This document shows positions 46,201-55,547 of a stretch of DNA of 64,000 nt, in pieces (within the stretch, counting starts at the first letter, position 1; each line of letters starts with the position of its first letter). The DNA comes from Mesocentrotus franciscanus. Taxonomy: Eukaryota; Echinodermata; Echinoidea; Camarodonta; Strongylocentrotidae. The DNA is taken from assembly GCA_037976565.1 (NCBI GenBank), contig CP137679.1:7857973-7921972 (forward strand). The letters are read 5' to 3'. The position numbers and the translations under genes are program-made. Under the pieces are notes generated by a model. It was not told the DNA's origin. It searched no databases and worked only from the letters and a program-made list of their open reading frames with translations.

Positions 46201-49200
46201 AGGGCCCTAGGTGGGGTCCAGGGGGCAGAGCCCCCATATGCTCAGGGGTTTTAGGCATTTAATTACGGTCAGATGGCATTTTTATACCTTATTTGTGACA
46301 CTGGCAGGACAATAATTGGCGTGAGGTCCAGGGGGCGGAGCCCCGGAAACTCAGGGGTTTTATGTATTAAATTACGATCAGATTAGCATCAAAGGGCCTG
46401 CCTTAGGGCCCTAGGTGGATTCCAGGGGGCAGAGCCCCCGTAAGCTCAGGGGTAGGTATTAAATCAAGGTCAGATAAGGGGGAGGCAAGGGCCTTTCGCC
46501 CCCCCCCCGATCCACACCTTGTTGGCGGGGAAAATCACTCATGATCTCCCCCACCTTTCTTTTTTCCTCTTTTTTTCCTTTCCCTTTCTCTCCTCTTCCC
46601 TTTCCCTTCTTTCTCTTTTAAGTTTGCGGGGTGAGGCAAGGGCCTTTAGGTCCCATCCCCGATCCACAACTTGTTGGCGGGAGAATCGCAACTGATATCC
46701 CCCTTTTCTTTTCTTTTCTTCGTCCTCTTTATTTCATTCCCTTTATCTCCCTTTTTCGTTTTTTCTTTCCATTTCCTTCCTTCTGTCTCTTTTTTTTTTA
46801 CTGGGGCAACAACCTGGAAGACAAGGCCCTCCCCCCCTGATCTCCCTTTTCCCTTTTCTTTTCTGCTCTTCTTTCTTTCCCTTTCTCTCCTCTTTCCCTT
46901 TCCCTTCTTTTCCTTCTCTCTCTCTTTCTTTTTTTGGGCGGGGGGGGGCTAGGCCCCCTGCCCCCTGGAATCGCGCCTGGGGGAGGCAACTCCCAATGTC
47001 CACATTTCCTGAAAAATCCCAGAGTACAGAAGAAGAACTTATCAATATTGCACTCAGCGCTCCAAAGCCTTTGAACTTTCTGCACTACTAAATGTCTAAT
47101 CACTTTTGTCCAGTTAATATACCGAGATACTGGCCAAAATCAGAGGAATATCTACAATAAAGCACCTTTTTGGCTCAAAATTTATATTTCACGCACTACA
47201 TTACTGATTGAAATTGATATCAGGATGAAGGTATTTTAATTATCCATCTTTTGACACCAAATACATGGTGATTAGAGGTTTTAGTTAAAAGTTATCTTTA
47301 AAACTCGATGTAAACACACCAAACATGCACGTACATGTATATATGCATACAGTTAATACACATGTGGGTAAAAATGTTGTTTTTGTGGAAATCAAATCAA
47401 TAACTTTGGATTGCTATAATTTTTATTGAAAAATATATAAACCTCTCCCTTGCACAGGATATTGTCTTTGTGCATAAGCAAATTCCTGGGAAGTAATGAA
47501 AAAATGCACTTCTCCGATTTTGATATATGGAAAATAATCTTTTTGATAAAATTCAATATTTCGAAAAAATCACCAAAAATCATGTTTTTTACTTAAATTT
47601 GCGATGTAAATTATTCTTAATTTCGTTGAAATAGGTATCAAAATGTAGATAATTTAATTTTCTTTCATATGACACCAAACTATGGTGGTTCAAGGTTGAA
47701 ATAGGTCATGCGATTGCAGAAATCGATCAGAAAATATCTAGCATAATGTACTGCAAGGTTCCATCAGTCTTGGTAAAGTCACAAGCACTGTACACAGAAA
47801 GATGTATATGGGACTACGCGACCACGTGCGCGATATCTATTTGGTCCCAATAGATATAATAATTTACCAAAGATATCAATTCGTAGGCGGTTTCCCGACT
47901 TTCCCGGCCAAATTTGTATCATCACGTATTAGTCAAAACATATTCTTTCACATGATTGGTAATGAGAGCTTCCATTTCATTTTTTTGAAAGAGGGGCGTT
48001 TCCAAAACTGGTCTATACCTTTAAAATATTATTTACAAAATACTAATTTGTCGTCAAAAGGGCCGCTTTTTGGGGGAGGTGGCTCCCCCTGGCCACACCC
48101 ACCACTTAGAACGTGCCAGACGGTCGATTTGTTATATGGAGCTATGCGATCTTGACATCTGTGCACATGAAAATTGGTTTCCTTTCCAGCTAGGTTGACC
48201 CCCTTGGCTCCCGTACTAAGTGTACACGTGTAAAGTAGATGTCTTATGTGCAGACCATTTGATAAAAAGTATATATTTGACATGTATTTACATATTGCTA
48301 AGAATAAGCAGTATATCAATATTCAAGGGCATTATTTTCAGGGTTAATTGTTGCATTCGGATATTTACAATTTACAAGTAAAATCTGATTTAGTGGTTTA
48401 TTTATGGCCGTATTGATAGACTTTCAATTAATAGTCAGAATAAGACTAGCTATTGGTATTGCACACGGAGGTTGTTGTGGGCTTATCAGCTCTTCAACTG
48501 CACATGATCTTATAAAAGGGTTCGAATTCATGATATCTGTTGTATTCTGGTAAAGCTATTTTGTGACAATCGATGAAGTCATTAACAAAAATTCTGTATG
48601 GGTTTAAAAAGAATTATTTGACCTCGTGTTGTCATTCATAAAACCTAAATGTCTTGAACATGTTGAAGAGGGATACTTAAAACTGATATGAATGAGTCAA
48701 GTTGACTAATATGTACATGCATTTATGAATTCTTCAATTTGTTCTTCCCGATTGAATAAACGTAGACTACGGTCTCTATACGATTCAAGCGGGATATGCT
48801 CGCTGCATTTATCTTTTCTCTCAGCGATCCACTACTGCTTCTACGTATATTACTTCTAAATCTACTACTTCTAAATCTACTACTTCTACATCTATTATTT
48901 ATACATTTATTACTTTTATGGTTACAACGTCTATACCAGCTACTGCTGCTACTATTGCTATTTTTTATAACGTCTTCTTAGCATAATTATAGTAATTCAG
49001 AAATATCTAGAATGCTTGATCCACGCTCTAGACATTTTTAAAAAATAAATTGGCCCCCATTATACATATTTCATGTTGGAGCATTGTATAATCGTCACAT
49101 ATGTGATGCCCGCAATGCAAGAGATGAAGGTTACCTTAAATAATAATAATAGCATGGCATGTTTACACCCTCCAAGAATATCATGTGACTTTCTGAAGAT

Positions 49201-52200
49201 GGTTTCATCATTGTGATTTTGTCTTCAGTCTCCTTTTCTCTTCCTCTATAAAAATAATGGTAATGATAATAATAATAACAAAAATAATAATAGTAATAAC
49301 AATAAAAATAATAAAAATAATGAAAATAATAACAATAATAATGATACTACTACTACTACTACTACTACTACTATTAATGATGATAATAATAAAATCATAA
49401 TATTTCCAACAACAACAATAATGATGATAATCATAATTATAATAATAATTTCAATATAACTTACATCTTCCGTACACCATGTACACTCTGGGTTCACTGA
49501 TATACATTCTCCACAGTTCTGTGTTCCTTGACAGATGGAGCTGAGCTCTTCATCTATGAGGAGATAAAGGAAAAACAAAACTACACATTGATGTTATGAA
49601 TATGCAAACAAAACTCTTTTTGTTCATGTCTATGATGGGCAAAGTTTCAAATCATTTGAACATCGTAATGACGTAACATTTTTGTTTTAATGACACATTT
49701 TTTACCCACCTTTGTGGTAAAGATTCTCTTCATATATTGGAATTCAGTGTATTTACAATCGAGTCTACCTCATACTTTTACCTTCGAAAGTAAAGTCTAA
49801 CAATGTTATTATATTCAACCACAACCCCCAAAAAAAAAAAAAAAAAAAAAAAATTAAGTGAAGAGGAAAATGAAAAGGGAATAAGGAGGCATATTAGTTA
49901 CAAGGGAAGAAAAGAAAACCCACAAAATCCAGAATTACCACGTCACGGAAAGTTATGAATCAAACATTCAACTTTATGTAGGTGTATAAGACTAAAACTT
50001 AACCATCAAATTGTCCTACTTATAAAGTAAACTGTTACGCTTCCGTGAATACTCATTGAAACATAGACTGGAAATACTTATGAAAATAAATACAACACTA
50101 ATTCTTTAAAAGACCGGAACATCTAATGAACATAAATGAGGATTGTTGAAATGGGTTTTAGGTGAATGCATAAGTTGGTATACACATTATATACAATACT
50201 TGCATACATGTTAAACATGTTACCCTCATAACATCGAGAAGTGAAGTGTGATCATGAAAGAAACTGCCACGTGGCCCCGTCTAACACGGAAATACATGAA
50301 TTTCAATAGTTGTGTTCTATACCATGTTCCTTATATGTTTCTGAGCACAGGTATTTCAACTGTCGTGATTTATGTTTGAAACAGCTTATATTTCCTTCTC
50401 TGATAAATATAGAAACAAATAATATTAACAAAATATTTTCAAATGTGAATAGTATAGGTGTAAATTACTATTGATAACAAACACTTCCCAATTCAGTTTC
50501 ATAATCATGAATATAAATAGCAAGAGTCAGGAAAATAGCGACAAAAACTTTGTTTCTCTAGCCTCGTTTTGAGGTTATACAAACGAATTGTAAATTCAAT
50601 CACTCAGTTATACCCGTAAGAGCTCCCCCTCTTTGCCCGATGTGGCTTTATTCGATTTCCTAAGTTGGTCAATCAATTCGATAGGTGAACATTTCCGATT
50701 ATAAATTTAGTGCTTAACCACGAACTTTTATCAAACCATCGAAGGCGTACACGTGATACATGCTGCCAACCTCAATCGGGATTTAAAAAGAGAAGGTCGA
50801 GTTTTGGTAACGGAAAACAACAAAATATTTTTGAACTTTGTATCTTTTTTTCCTTTTTATTCCTGCATGGAAAACTTTCATGGTCGGAATGTCAAATAAA
50901 CAAGATTGCTCTTAAAATGTCATCGTGTAACAAAGATGTTGTTGCCACATGTTTGTGTAGTCCCATATACTCATATTAATGATCGTTTTTTAAATTTTTT
51001 AAACTGCATATTAATTTTCTTTTCCAGCAGTATGATTCAGCGATGACAATACTTTTGATGCCTGTCGATAACCTTACAATTGACATAATTATAAGGGAAA
51101 ATATTATCAATTCATGGTTTCACGTCCCCTTTCCTACGCTTTTCAACCATTTTATTAACCGGAAAATGAAATGAACCTGTCTGAAGAAGACGCTGAGGCA
51201 ACATAACAGTAGTATAATCATTTTGGCTATGTAAAGTATGTTAAATTCATTAATTTCATAAAACCAAACACATTATGTACATTTCATTTTGCATATAACT
51301 CACAATACCAATGTTCATCTTCCTACTATATTCATGCAAAATCTACCATTGACTGCGTGTATTGATGTAGTTTTATTGGAAGCATATCCGTCATTTTAAC
51401 AATATACAACTGTGTAAATAGACGAGTTAGTGATTATCCCTTTCATACGAAGTCCAAGCATAAACCGTGTGGTTGATTCGAACGAGTTCATGTTCATCAG
51501 AGCGTTTAATCGAGTGCTTTACAAGCTGTGTATAATGGTTTATACGATGTATTATCGTCCTCTTTGACTGTCTGTGCGTTGTGTTATTATCATCGATGAC
51601 AAGGAGATACAGATTGTGCATGTGATATCAAGCGCAGGAGTCTATAGGTGGGACTGTTGAAAATTTGTGAACGATCACAAAGAATGACGTGATCAGGGTG
51701 ATAATATATCCTTCATTTTTCACCTCGAGACCATTCATAGCACGGTTCATGTGGAAATCTTCTTTTTTTTTCTTCCTTTTTTGTCATGATTTGGAGAACA
51801 GAGAAGGATTATTTACTCCTTTTTTGTACAGTTTGTTAAACCATTGTGACAGTTCATCAATTCATTCAAATCACGCGATACACCGACCCATATTCATTTT
51901 TCATAAACCAACATTAAACTATGAGGGAGACATTTTTTTCCCGAAAATGGCCAAAAGTCATTGAACTTGCCCCATTAATGACATAACCGGAAGGCGGAAG
52001 CACTGATATTGTGAACAAATATGTCTACAAAATATGTCCTTCCTGATACGGCATATGTGGACTTGTTTTCGTATTGAAGACCATGATTATCATGATAACC
52101 ACTGATCTTCAACAATGATATCAGAACCTTGCTTCATTTCAACAAGGAAATGACAGGCATGGTCGAGGAAGTGCATCAATATTGAATGACATCATTATAC

Positions 52201-55200
52201 GGTTACATCTTTTCTCTGAAAAGGGGACTGATTTCGAATTCGGTATGATTTTTCTTTTCTTCACATGAATGAAAAGATATGAGCACATTTAAAGAAATTA
52301 ATCGTTTCTTTTTTTTTTTTAAAGAAAAGTGATTCCTGATGAGGTAACAAGATTATTCAGCTTGATCCCCTTCTCTTTATCTCTCTTTGTATCCCTCCGA
52401 ATTACTTTCTACCGGTACAATTTCATTTTAGAGGATAATATTAAGTTATCACGGCAATGATTGACTTCAGAGAATGAAACGAAATTTAGTGACTGCACTG
52501 ACGGCTCCATGAATGATATTTCAGAAACAGCTTTGCAAAACAAAGCCCCCTCCCCCCCCCCCAAACACACAAAATGTTATGTTTTATGTTAGGTCTAGGG
52601 AAAGGGTTAGGGGTAGTTGGGCCGTACCGGTCTAAAGTAAGGAATTCGAAGATGTGACGCCTGTTGCACGCGCAGCCTAATGGCAGGCGGAGATCGGCCC
52701 TGTATTGTAGAGGGGATTCTATTAATAAGGCCCTCTAGCGTTCTAAAGTGGAAAGTCTTGTTGTTGTTAAATAGTGGAATATGCACGTCGCGTATTACCG
52801 CTGGCCTGAAACACCAAATAGGATTTTTGCCGACACATGTCATGATAAGTCGGAAGAGCAATAATCAATGTATCATTTCGTTCATTTTCTGACCAAATAT
52901 GATGTATTTGTGCAAAGTTATGTTGCTTCAAAGAAGGGTTATTGAAAAAAAAAAAGATTTTGCATGCCCTAGCTCATACAAAGTTTGAGTCAAACTTTGC
53001 TGGATCCTGACCCATATTAAACATGGATTAAATACATTTTATGTGCACTGGAAAACCAATATTGTGGCGCAAATTTTGACACCAAATTTATTTGGGCTCA
53101 AAAATAAAACTATGTGTCAAAAATCGAGTTGTCAAGTTTTCAAAGTTTTTATCTTTGTAAAAAACACATTTCTAACGTTGAAATTGAATTATTTACAGGA
53201 TTCATATAATGAATATTCTTAAATATTAAGTAACTTCAGATATTTACTATGATATTGCAAAAAACAGAGCGCAAAAAAGTGATAAAATGAAGGAGATATC
53301 GTCGTTTGAAAATGTGCTTTCTCGGAGAGCTATACGGTATGGGTCAAACCGGTCCGAGTACGCCGTATTAAAGAGAAGGTTTATTGATTTTAAAAACTAA
53401 CTTTATTGACATTATTGTAAAGGTAACACTTTGATTTGACAAGGTTGTCACAATTCCATGCTCGAAAACATTCGAAGTAATGATTATTATCAATTACAAA
53501 ACTCTTAAATACAGCCCCGACATAGCACCTGAAATGCTCTCCGATCGCTGCTGAGATGTGTGACGTCACATGTTGAACATGATTTGCACAAGCAGACGAT
53601 GTCCCATGACATCTCACACATTTTCAGTGCCTGTTTCGTCGTCTTCTCTTCAGTTATTTCTCTTACTTCACTACCGTCAGACTAAATGTTTAATCTATTG
53701 CCTCACTCTAAACCCCGCGCATGGTATTATTTTGATGAAAAATGCAGCGATAAAAAATAAAGGAATCCGTCGCTTGTAAACAAAATAAGACGCCATTGTA
53801 TTTTCAGCTGCATACACCGCGGTATGTTCGGCGTTTCAAGAGGAACAAATGCGTCCATGCTTTCATTCCAGGGGGTTTTAAATTTGAAAGTGTGGTTTCT
53901 TTGATTGTTCATTAACCCCTATCCTGTGTATTTACAAACAAAATAATTTAGTTATCAGAATCGGGGTCATATCCCTTTTTGAATGGTGTAAAATTCCATC
54001 ACATTTATAAACACTAAACTCATTATAATTTGAGAAATAATAGCATTGCAATTATGTTCATTCTTTATGGGATGTCGTCTGCTTGGGCAGGATTAGTTCA
54101 TATTGTGACGGCATTAAAACATCGTTATTTTTCTGGCGAATCTCTCGCATATCCCAGATGCTATGAAGGTGGTTTTATTTGTATTTTTATAAATCATCCG
54201 ATTTGAAGTTGACCTACAACTTGTACGATGGCCATCTATTAGCTTACCAGTTTCTAGTAATATGTTATTTGCCATATTTGTGATTTTCTTTGAACCCGCA
54301 CTTTAATGAAATAGACGTGTTATTGCACGCCTGCCGTTAGGCTGCGCGAGGCGTCATTAGGGACTTTTAGATTTACACGACGAGAACGTGGACTGCCACG
54401 TGTGCCATTCTTTCAAAGCACTGGCCCGTGCCCGGCAGTGCTAAAAGGACGTCACATTACCTTAAAAGATGTCACCGTAGCAGTCCACGTTCTCGTCGTG
54501 TAAAATCTAAAAGTCAGCGACTGGCGCTCTCTTTGATCATACAAGGCGTAAATGTTAAATGAACAGTGTCAAACATGCGTTGAACTATCGGCGTGTGGAC
54601 TAACTGCTGTAAAACGCGGGCTTGTTTAGCGCAAGTAATAACGTAACCGAAATGTCGTATAAAACAGGCGCCGCGGAGAAATTATCATCGATGCATAAAT
54701 CATATTATGTTATAAGACGGGTTCTAGAATCTGAGCAATCCGATTGGTCAATTGACATTACGTGGGCGTGCATTTATTTTCCCACCGTGCAAAACATCTC
54801 CCATCAAATATTGATAACACATGCTCGATATCCGATATCCGATAACTGCCGATATCGCTTTCGCATAATTCAGCCAAATTTAATTTGTGCTTAGCCTACG
54901 TCTTTGTGTACATAGTTTGAAGTGTTCAGCAAGTTTAAAGTTAAGCCTAACATTAGAACTAACTTGGAAGGATAAGGATTAATTAGTCTTTGGATGGGAG
55001 GAATCCCCTTGCATGGAAATGGTGAGTAAAAATCTTGTCTTCAAATCTTTTACTTTTGTAGAGTAGATCTAGATTCTAGACCTACTAGTTAGTACTAGGC
55101 AACTAGCCTAAGTTAAGTAATGTATCTAGATCTAGATCTAACGTTAGAATATTCTAGGCCTAGCATGATCTAGTTAGATCTAACTTAGATCTAGATGTAA

Positions 55201-55547
55201 TACCTATCTATACTCTAGACCTAGACTATATTGTAAGAATGTATTGCCGACCCGTCTTATAAAACAAATTATGCACTGTTTCGCTCGTGTGTTAGGGTAG
55301 TTCCAGTGCACTCAGGTAAGTCAGTGCGATATCGATAATGCACTTGCCCTGCGGGCGCGTGCATTATCACTATGGGCACTGACTAAACGTCGTGCACTGG
55401 AACTGCCCTAACACACTATCAACATGATCAAGGAAACTGTACAAACTTACTTGCATGTACTGTGAAAACTCCTAAGACGAATGTAAGAAAGAAAACGACT
55501 ACACTCCCAAGACGGTTTGTCCTGTGTGGTAACCCGACTGACGGCAT
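34693..55547 (-). CDS. integrin-beta-like membrane protein lacking the VWA/beta-I and hybrid domains (3' end not found)
   Basis: Exons, 5' to 3': 55547-55451, 49553-49465, 42659-42564, 41277-41108, 40198-40126, 38278-38197, 37442-37315, 36446-36354, 35909-35777, 35480-35370, 34847-34693. Together they give 1227 nt, 409 codons with no stop, and every exon junction is in phase. Order: signal peptide (residues 1-32), PSI domain, four cysteine-rich integrin EGF modules, beta-tail domain, TM helix, start of a cytosolic tail. Canonical integrin beta chains are about 780 aa and carry a ligand-binding beta-I domain plus hybrid domain between PSI and EGF1. Here PSI exon 2 (ends ANATQ) and the EGF1 exon (starts EANSTVC) abut in phase 0, and only 1.29 kb lies between them. 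The juxtamembrane tail lacks the usual HDRRE motif, and no NPxY exon was recognised. It is unlikely to bind RGD ligands (inference). The alternative is a degenerate or misassembled gene. Confidence 0.85.
34955..35275. repeat. CT and CA microsatellites
   Basis: ctctctct and acacacac tracts in the intron between exons 10 and 11. Confidence 0.95.
35370..35480 (-). CDS. integrin-beta-like exon 10 (beta-tail domain, part 2)
   Basis: Acceptor TTTCAG, donor GTAAGT. It encodes [20 protein letters not shown] and [16 protein letters not shown]. The C....DDC..RF motif matches the end of the integrin beta-tail domain. Confidence 0.93.
35777..35909 (-). CDS. integrin-beta-like exon 9 (beta-tail domain, part 1)
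   Basis: Acceptor TGGCAG, donor GTAAGT, 44 codons plus 1 nt. It encodes [20 protein letters not shown] and [16 protein letters not shown], matching the C.......DCVEC..F..G......C start of the integrin beta-tail domain. Confidence 0.93.
36354..36446 (-). CDS. integrin-beta-like exon 8 (EGF4)
   Basis: Acceptor TTGCAG, donor GTAAGT, phase 0 at both ends, 31 codons. It encodes [20 protein letters not shown] and [11 protein letters not shown]. The QG.TCEKCP ending is the standard exit of I-EGF4. Confidence 0.94.
36490..37020. repeat. degenerate minisatellite, about 11-12 bp unit (accacagtgat)
   Basis: Dozens of variants of ccacagtgatac, with agtgaacc and agtggtacc forms, fill over 500 bp of the intron between EGF3 and EGF4 exons. 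Confidence 0.9.
37315..37442 (-). CDS. integrin-beta-like exon 7 (EGF3)
   Basis: Acceptor TTCGTAG, donor GTAAGT. It encodes [20 protein letters not shown], then [20 protein letters not shown]. Matches the G.C.C......C.C..GF.GD.CDC....D.C..SNG integrin EGF3 pattern. Confidence 0.94.
37821..37902 (-). pseudogene. duplicated but splice-dead EGF exon copy
   Basis: It is nearly identical to exon 6 (reads [20 protein letters not shown]) and keeps the GTATGT donor, but the acceptor AG has become AA (TTTAAACC instead of TTTCAGACC). Phase also forbids using it after exon 6. It is part of a tandem duplication of about 350 bp. Confidence 0.8.
38197..38278 (-). CDS. integrin-beta-like exon 6 (EGF2 end / EGF3 start)
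   Basis: Acceptor TTTTCAG, donor GTATGT. It encodes [20 protein letters not shown] and SRGLRCG. The phrase [10 protein letters not shown] is near identical to that of vertebrate integrin beta chains. A second, splice-dead copy lies at 37902-37821. Confidence 0.93.
38889..38996. repeat. small inverted-repeat MITE (TACATGGGCGTNGATC ends)
   Basis: tacatgggcgtcgatc at the left pairs with gatctacgcccatgta at the right; the inner attgttc/gaacaat also pairs. Confidence 0.75.
38991..40103. mobile_element. 1.1 kb foldback element with tandem inner repeats
   Basis: The termini catgtagtcaggtggcttag and ctaagccacctgactacatg are perfect inverted copies, and homology continues through ccggataaa-gcaccattttggtacagggcttcct. 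Inside are several repeats of about 180-190 bp with ttgccgggggctcctaccct and aggaagccctgtaccaaaaa. Confidence 0.85.
40126..40198 (-). CDS. integrin-beta-like exon 5 (EGF2, first part)
   Basis: Acceptor ATCCAG directly after an AAT-repeat tract, donor GTAACC. It encodes [20 protein letters not shown] and DNTG, the C.G.G.C.CG.C.C integrin EGF core. A 1.1 kb foldback begins about 22 bp beyond the donor. Confidence 0.9.
40200..40460. repeat. AAT/GATAAT microsatellite
   Basis: Pure aataataat and gataataat tract immediately upstream (in transcription) of the EGF2 exon; the acceptor lies at its edge. Confidence 0.95.
40520..40690. repeat. dispersed repeat family copy
   Basis: ggttggagagtggcaaattc ggattaatgtcttaccaaagg matches the other family members. 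Confidence 0.6.
41108..41277 (-). CDS. integrin-beta-like exon 4 (EGF1)
   Basis: Acceptor TTGATAG, phase 0. It encodes [20 protein letters not shown] and [17 protein letters not shown], matching the NGT..CG.C.C..G..G..CEC signature of I-EGF1. The donor GTACCC after 41108 is weak but gives the phase 2 end the next exon needs, so the last few codons (a Ser-rich run) are less certain. Confidence 0.88.
41278..42563. other. intron where the integrin VWA/hybrid exons would be expected
   Basis: 1.29 kb. I looked for the DxSxS metal site of a beta-I domain and for hybrid-domain cysteines in all minus frames and saw none. It holds a CpG-rich patch (about 41535-41715) and a foldback-like patch (42100-42420) with the palindrome ctgacgtagtactacgtcag. 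Confidence 0.7.
42564..42659 (-). CDS. integrin-beta-like exon 3 (second half of PSI domain)
   Basis: Acceptor TTCCAG, donor GTAAGT, phase 0 at both ends, 32 codons. It encodes [20 protein letters not shown] and [12 protein letters not shown], matching the RCDL...L...GC...NP segment of integrin PSI domains. It should lead into the hybrid/beta-I region but is followed directly by the EGF1 exon. Confidence 0.92.
42700..42770. repeat. ATT/ATC microsatellite
   Basis: attattatt and atcatcatc runs. Confidence 0.9.
43175..43270. repeat. ACT microsatellite
   Basis: A pure actactact run of about 60 bp plus imperfect flanks. Confidence 0.95.
43512..48195. mobile_element. 4.7 kb foldback element with long inverted arms
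   Basis: Left arm from 43512 (aacctagctggaaaggaaacc) and right arm ending 48195 (ggtttcctttccagctaggtt) are inverted copies, and the pairing continues inward for more than 1 kb per arm (for example 44330-44390 with 46985-47050). The inner arms carry repeats of about 100 bp with gagcttccgggggctc. The spacer is about 44965-46095. No transposase frame was recognised. It lies in the intron between the two PSI exons. Confidence 0.85.
47699..48024. mobile_element. TTAA-type MITE inserted in the right arm of the 4.7 kb foldback
   Basis: Absent from the matching left arm (around 43680-43695), where an empty TTAA site is seen. It is an inverted-orientation relative of the element at 10484-10879, with one end apparently lost. 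Confidence 0.75.
49250..49460. repeat. AAT and ACT microsatellites
   Basis: aataataat and actactact runs just downstream (in transcription) of the first PSI exon. Confidence 0.95.
49465..49553 (-). CDS. integrin-beta-like exon 2 (first half of PSI domain)
   Basis: Acceptor CTCATAG, donor GTAAGT. It encodes [20 protein letters not shown] and PECTWCTED, the PSI pattern C....C..C.....C.WC that opens integrin beta chains. Confidence 0.94.
54363..54514. repeat. inverted repeat with arms of about 35 bp
   Basis: cgacgagaacgtggactgc (left) pairs with gcagtccacgttctcgtcg (right); acttttagatt/aatctaaaagt extends the stem. Confidence 0.85.
55055..55235. repeat. CTAG/AGATCTAG-rich cluster
   Basis: About 180 bp built largely of ctag, tctaga and agatctag words, with little other sequence between them. 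Confidence 0.8.
55289..55422. repeat. foldback close to the integrin exon 1 donor
   Basis: gtgttagggtagttccagtg (left) pairs with cactggaactgccctaacac (right), ending about 30 bp inside intron 1. Confidence 0.85.
55451..55547 (-). CDS. integrin-beta-like exon 1 (signal peptide)
   Basis: ATG at 55547-55545. The frame [20 protein letters not shown] continues [12 protein letters not shown]: a basic n-region, a hydrophobic core and an AxA-like end (VHA). The donor GTAAGT leaves phase 1, and A plus AT of the next exon encodes Asn, giving mature [10 protein letters not shown]. It was located by this phase match, 5.9 kb upstream of the PSI exon. Confidence 0.8.

Larger units (their letters stand above)
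49554..55450. other. integrin-beta-like intron 1, mostly unique AT-rich sequence
   Basis: 5.9 kb with no exon recognised. It contains a poly(A) tract (49830-49852), a poly(C) tract (52551-52561) and the foldbacks listed separately. Short frames here show no family features. Confidence 0.55.

Noticed and set aside
52607..52892. Opposing frames of 84 and 70 codons
   Set aside because: No family resemblance, and a CpG-rich motif shared in inverted form near 54330 suggests a MITE remnant.
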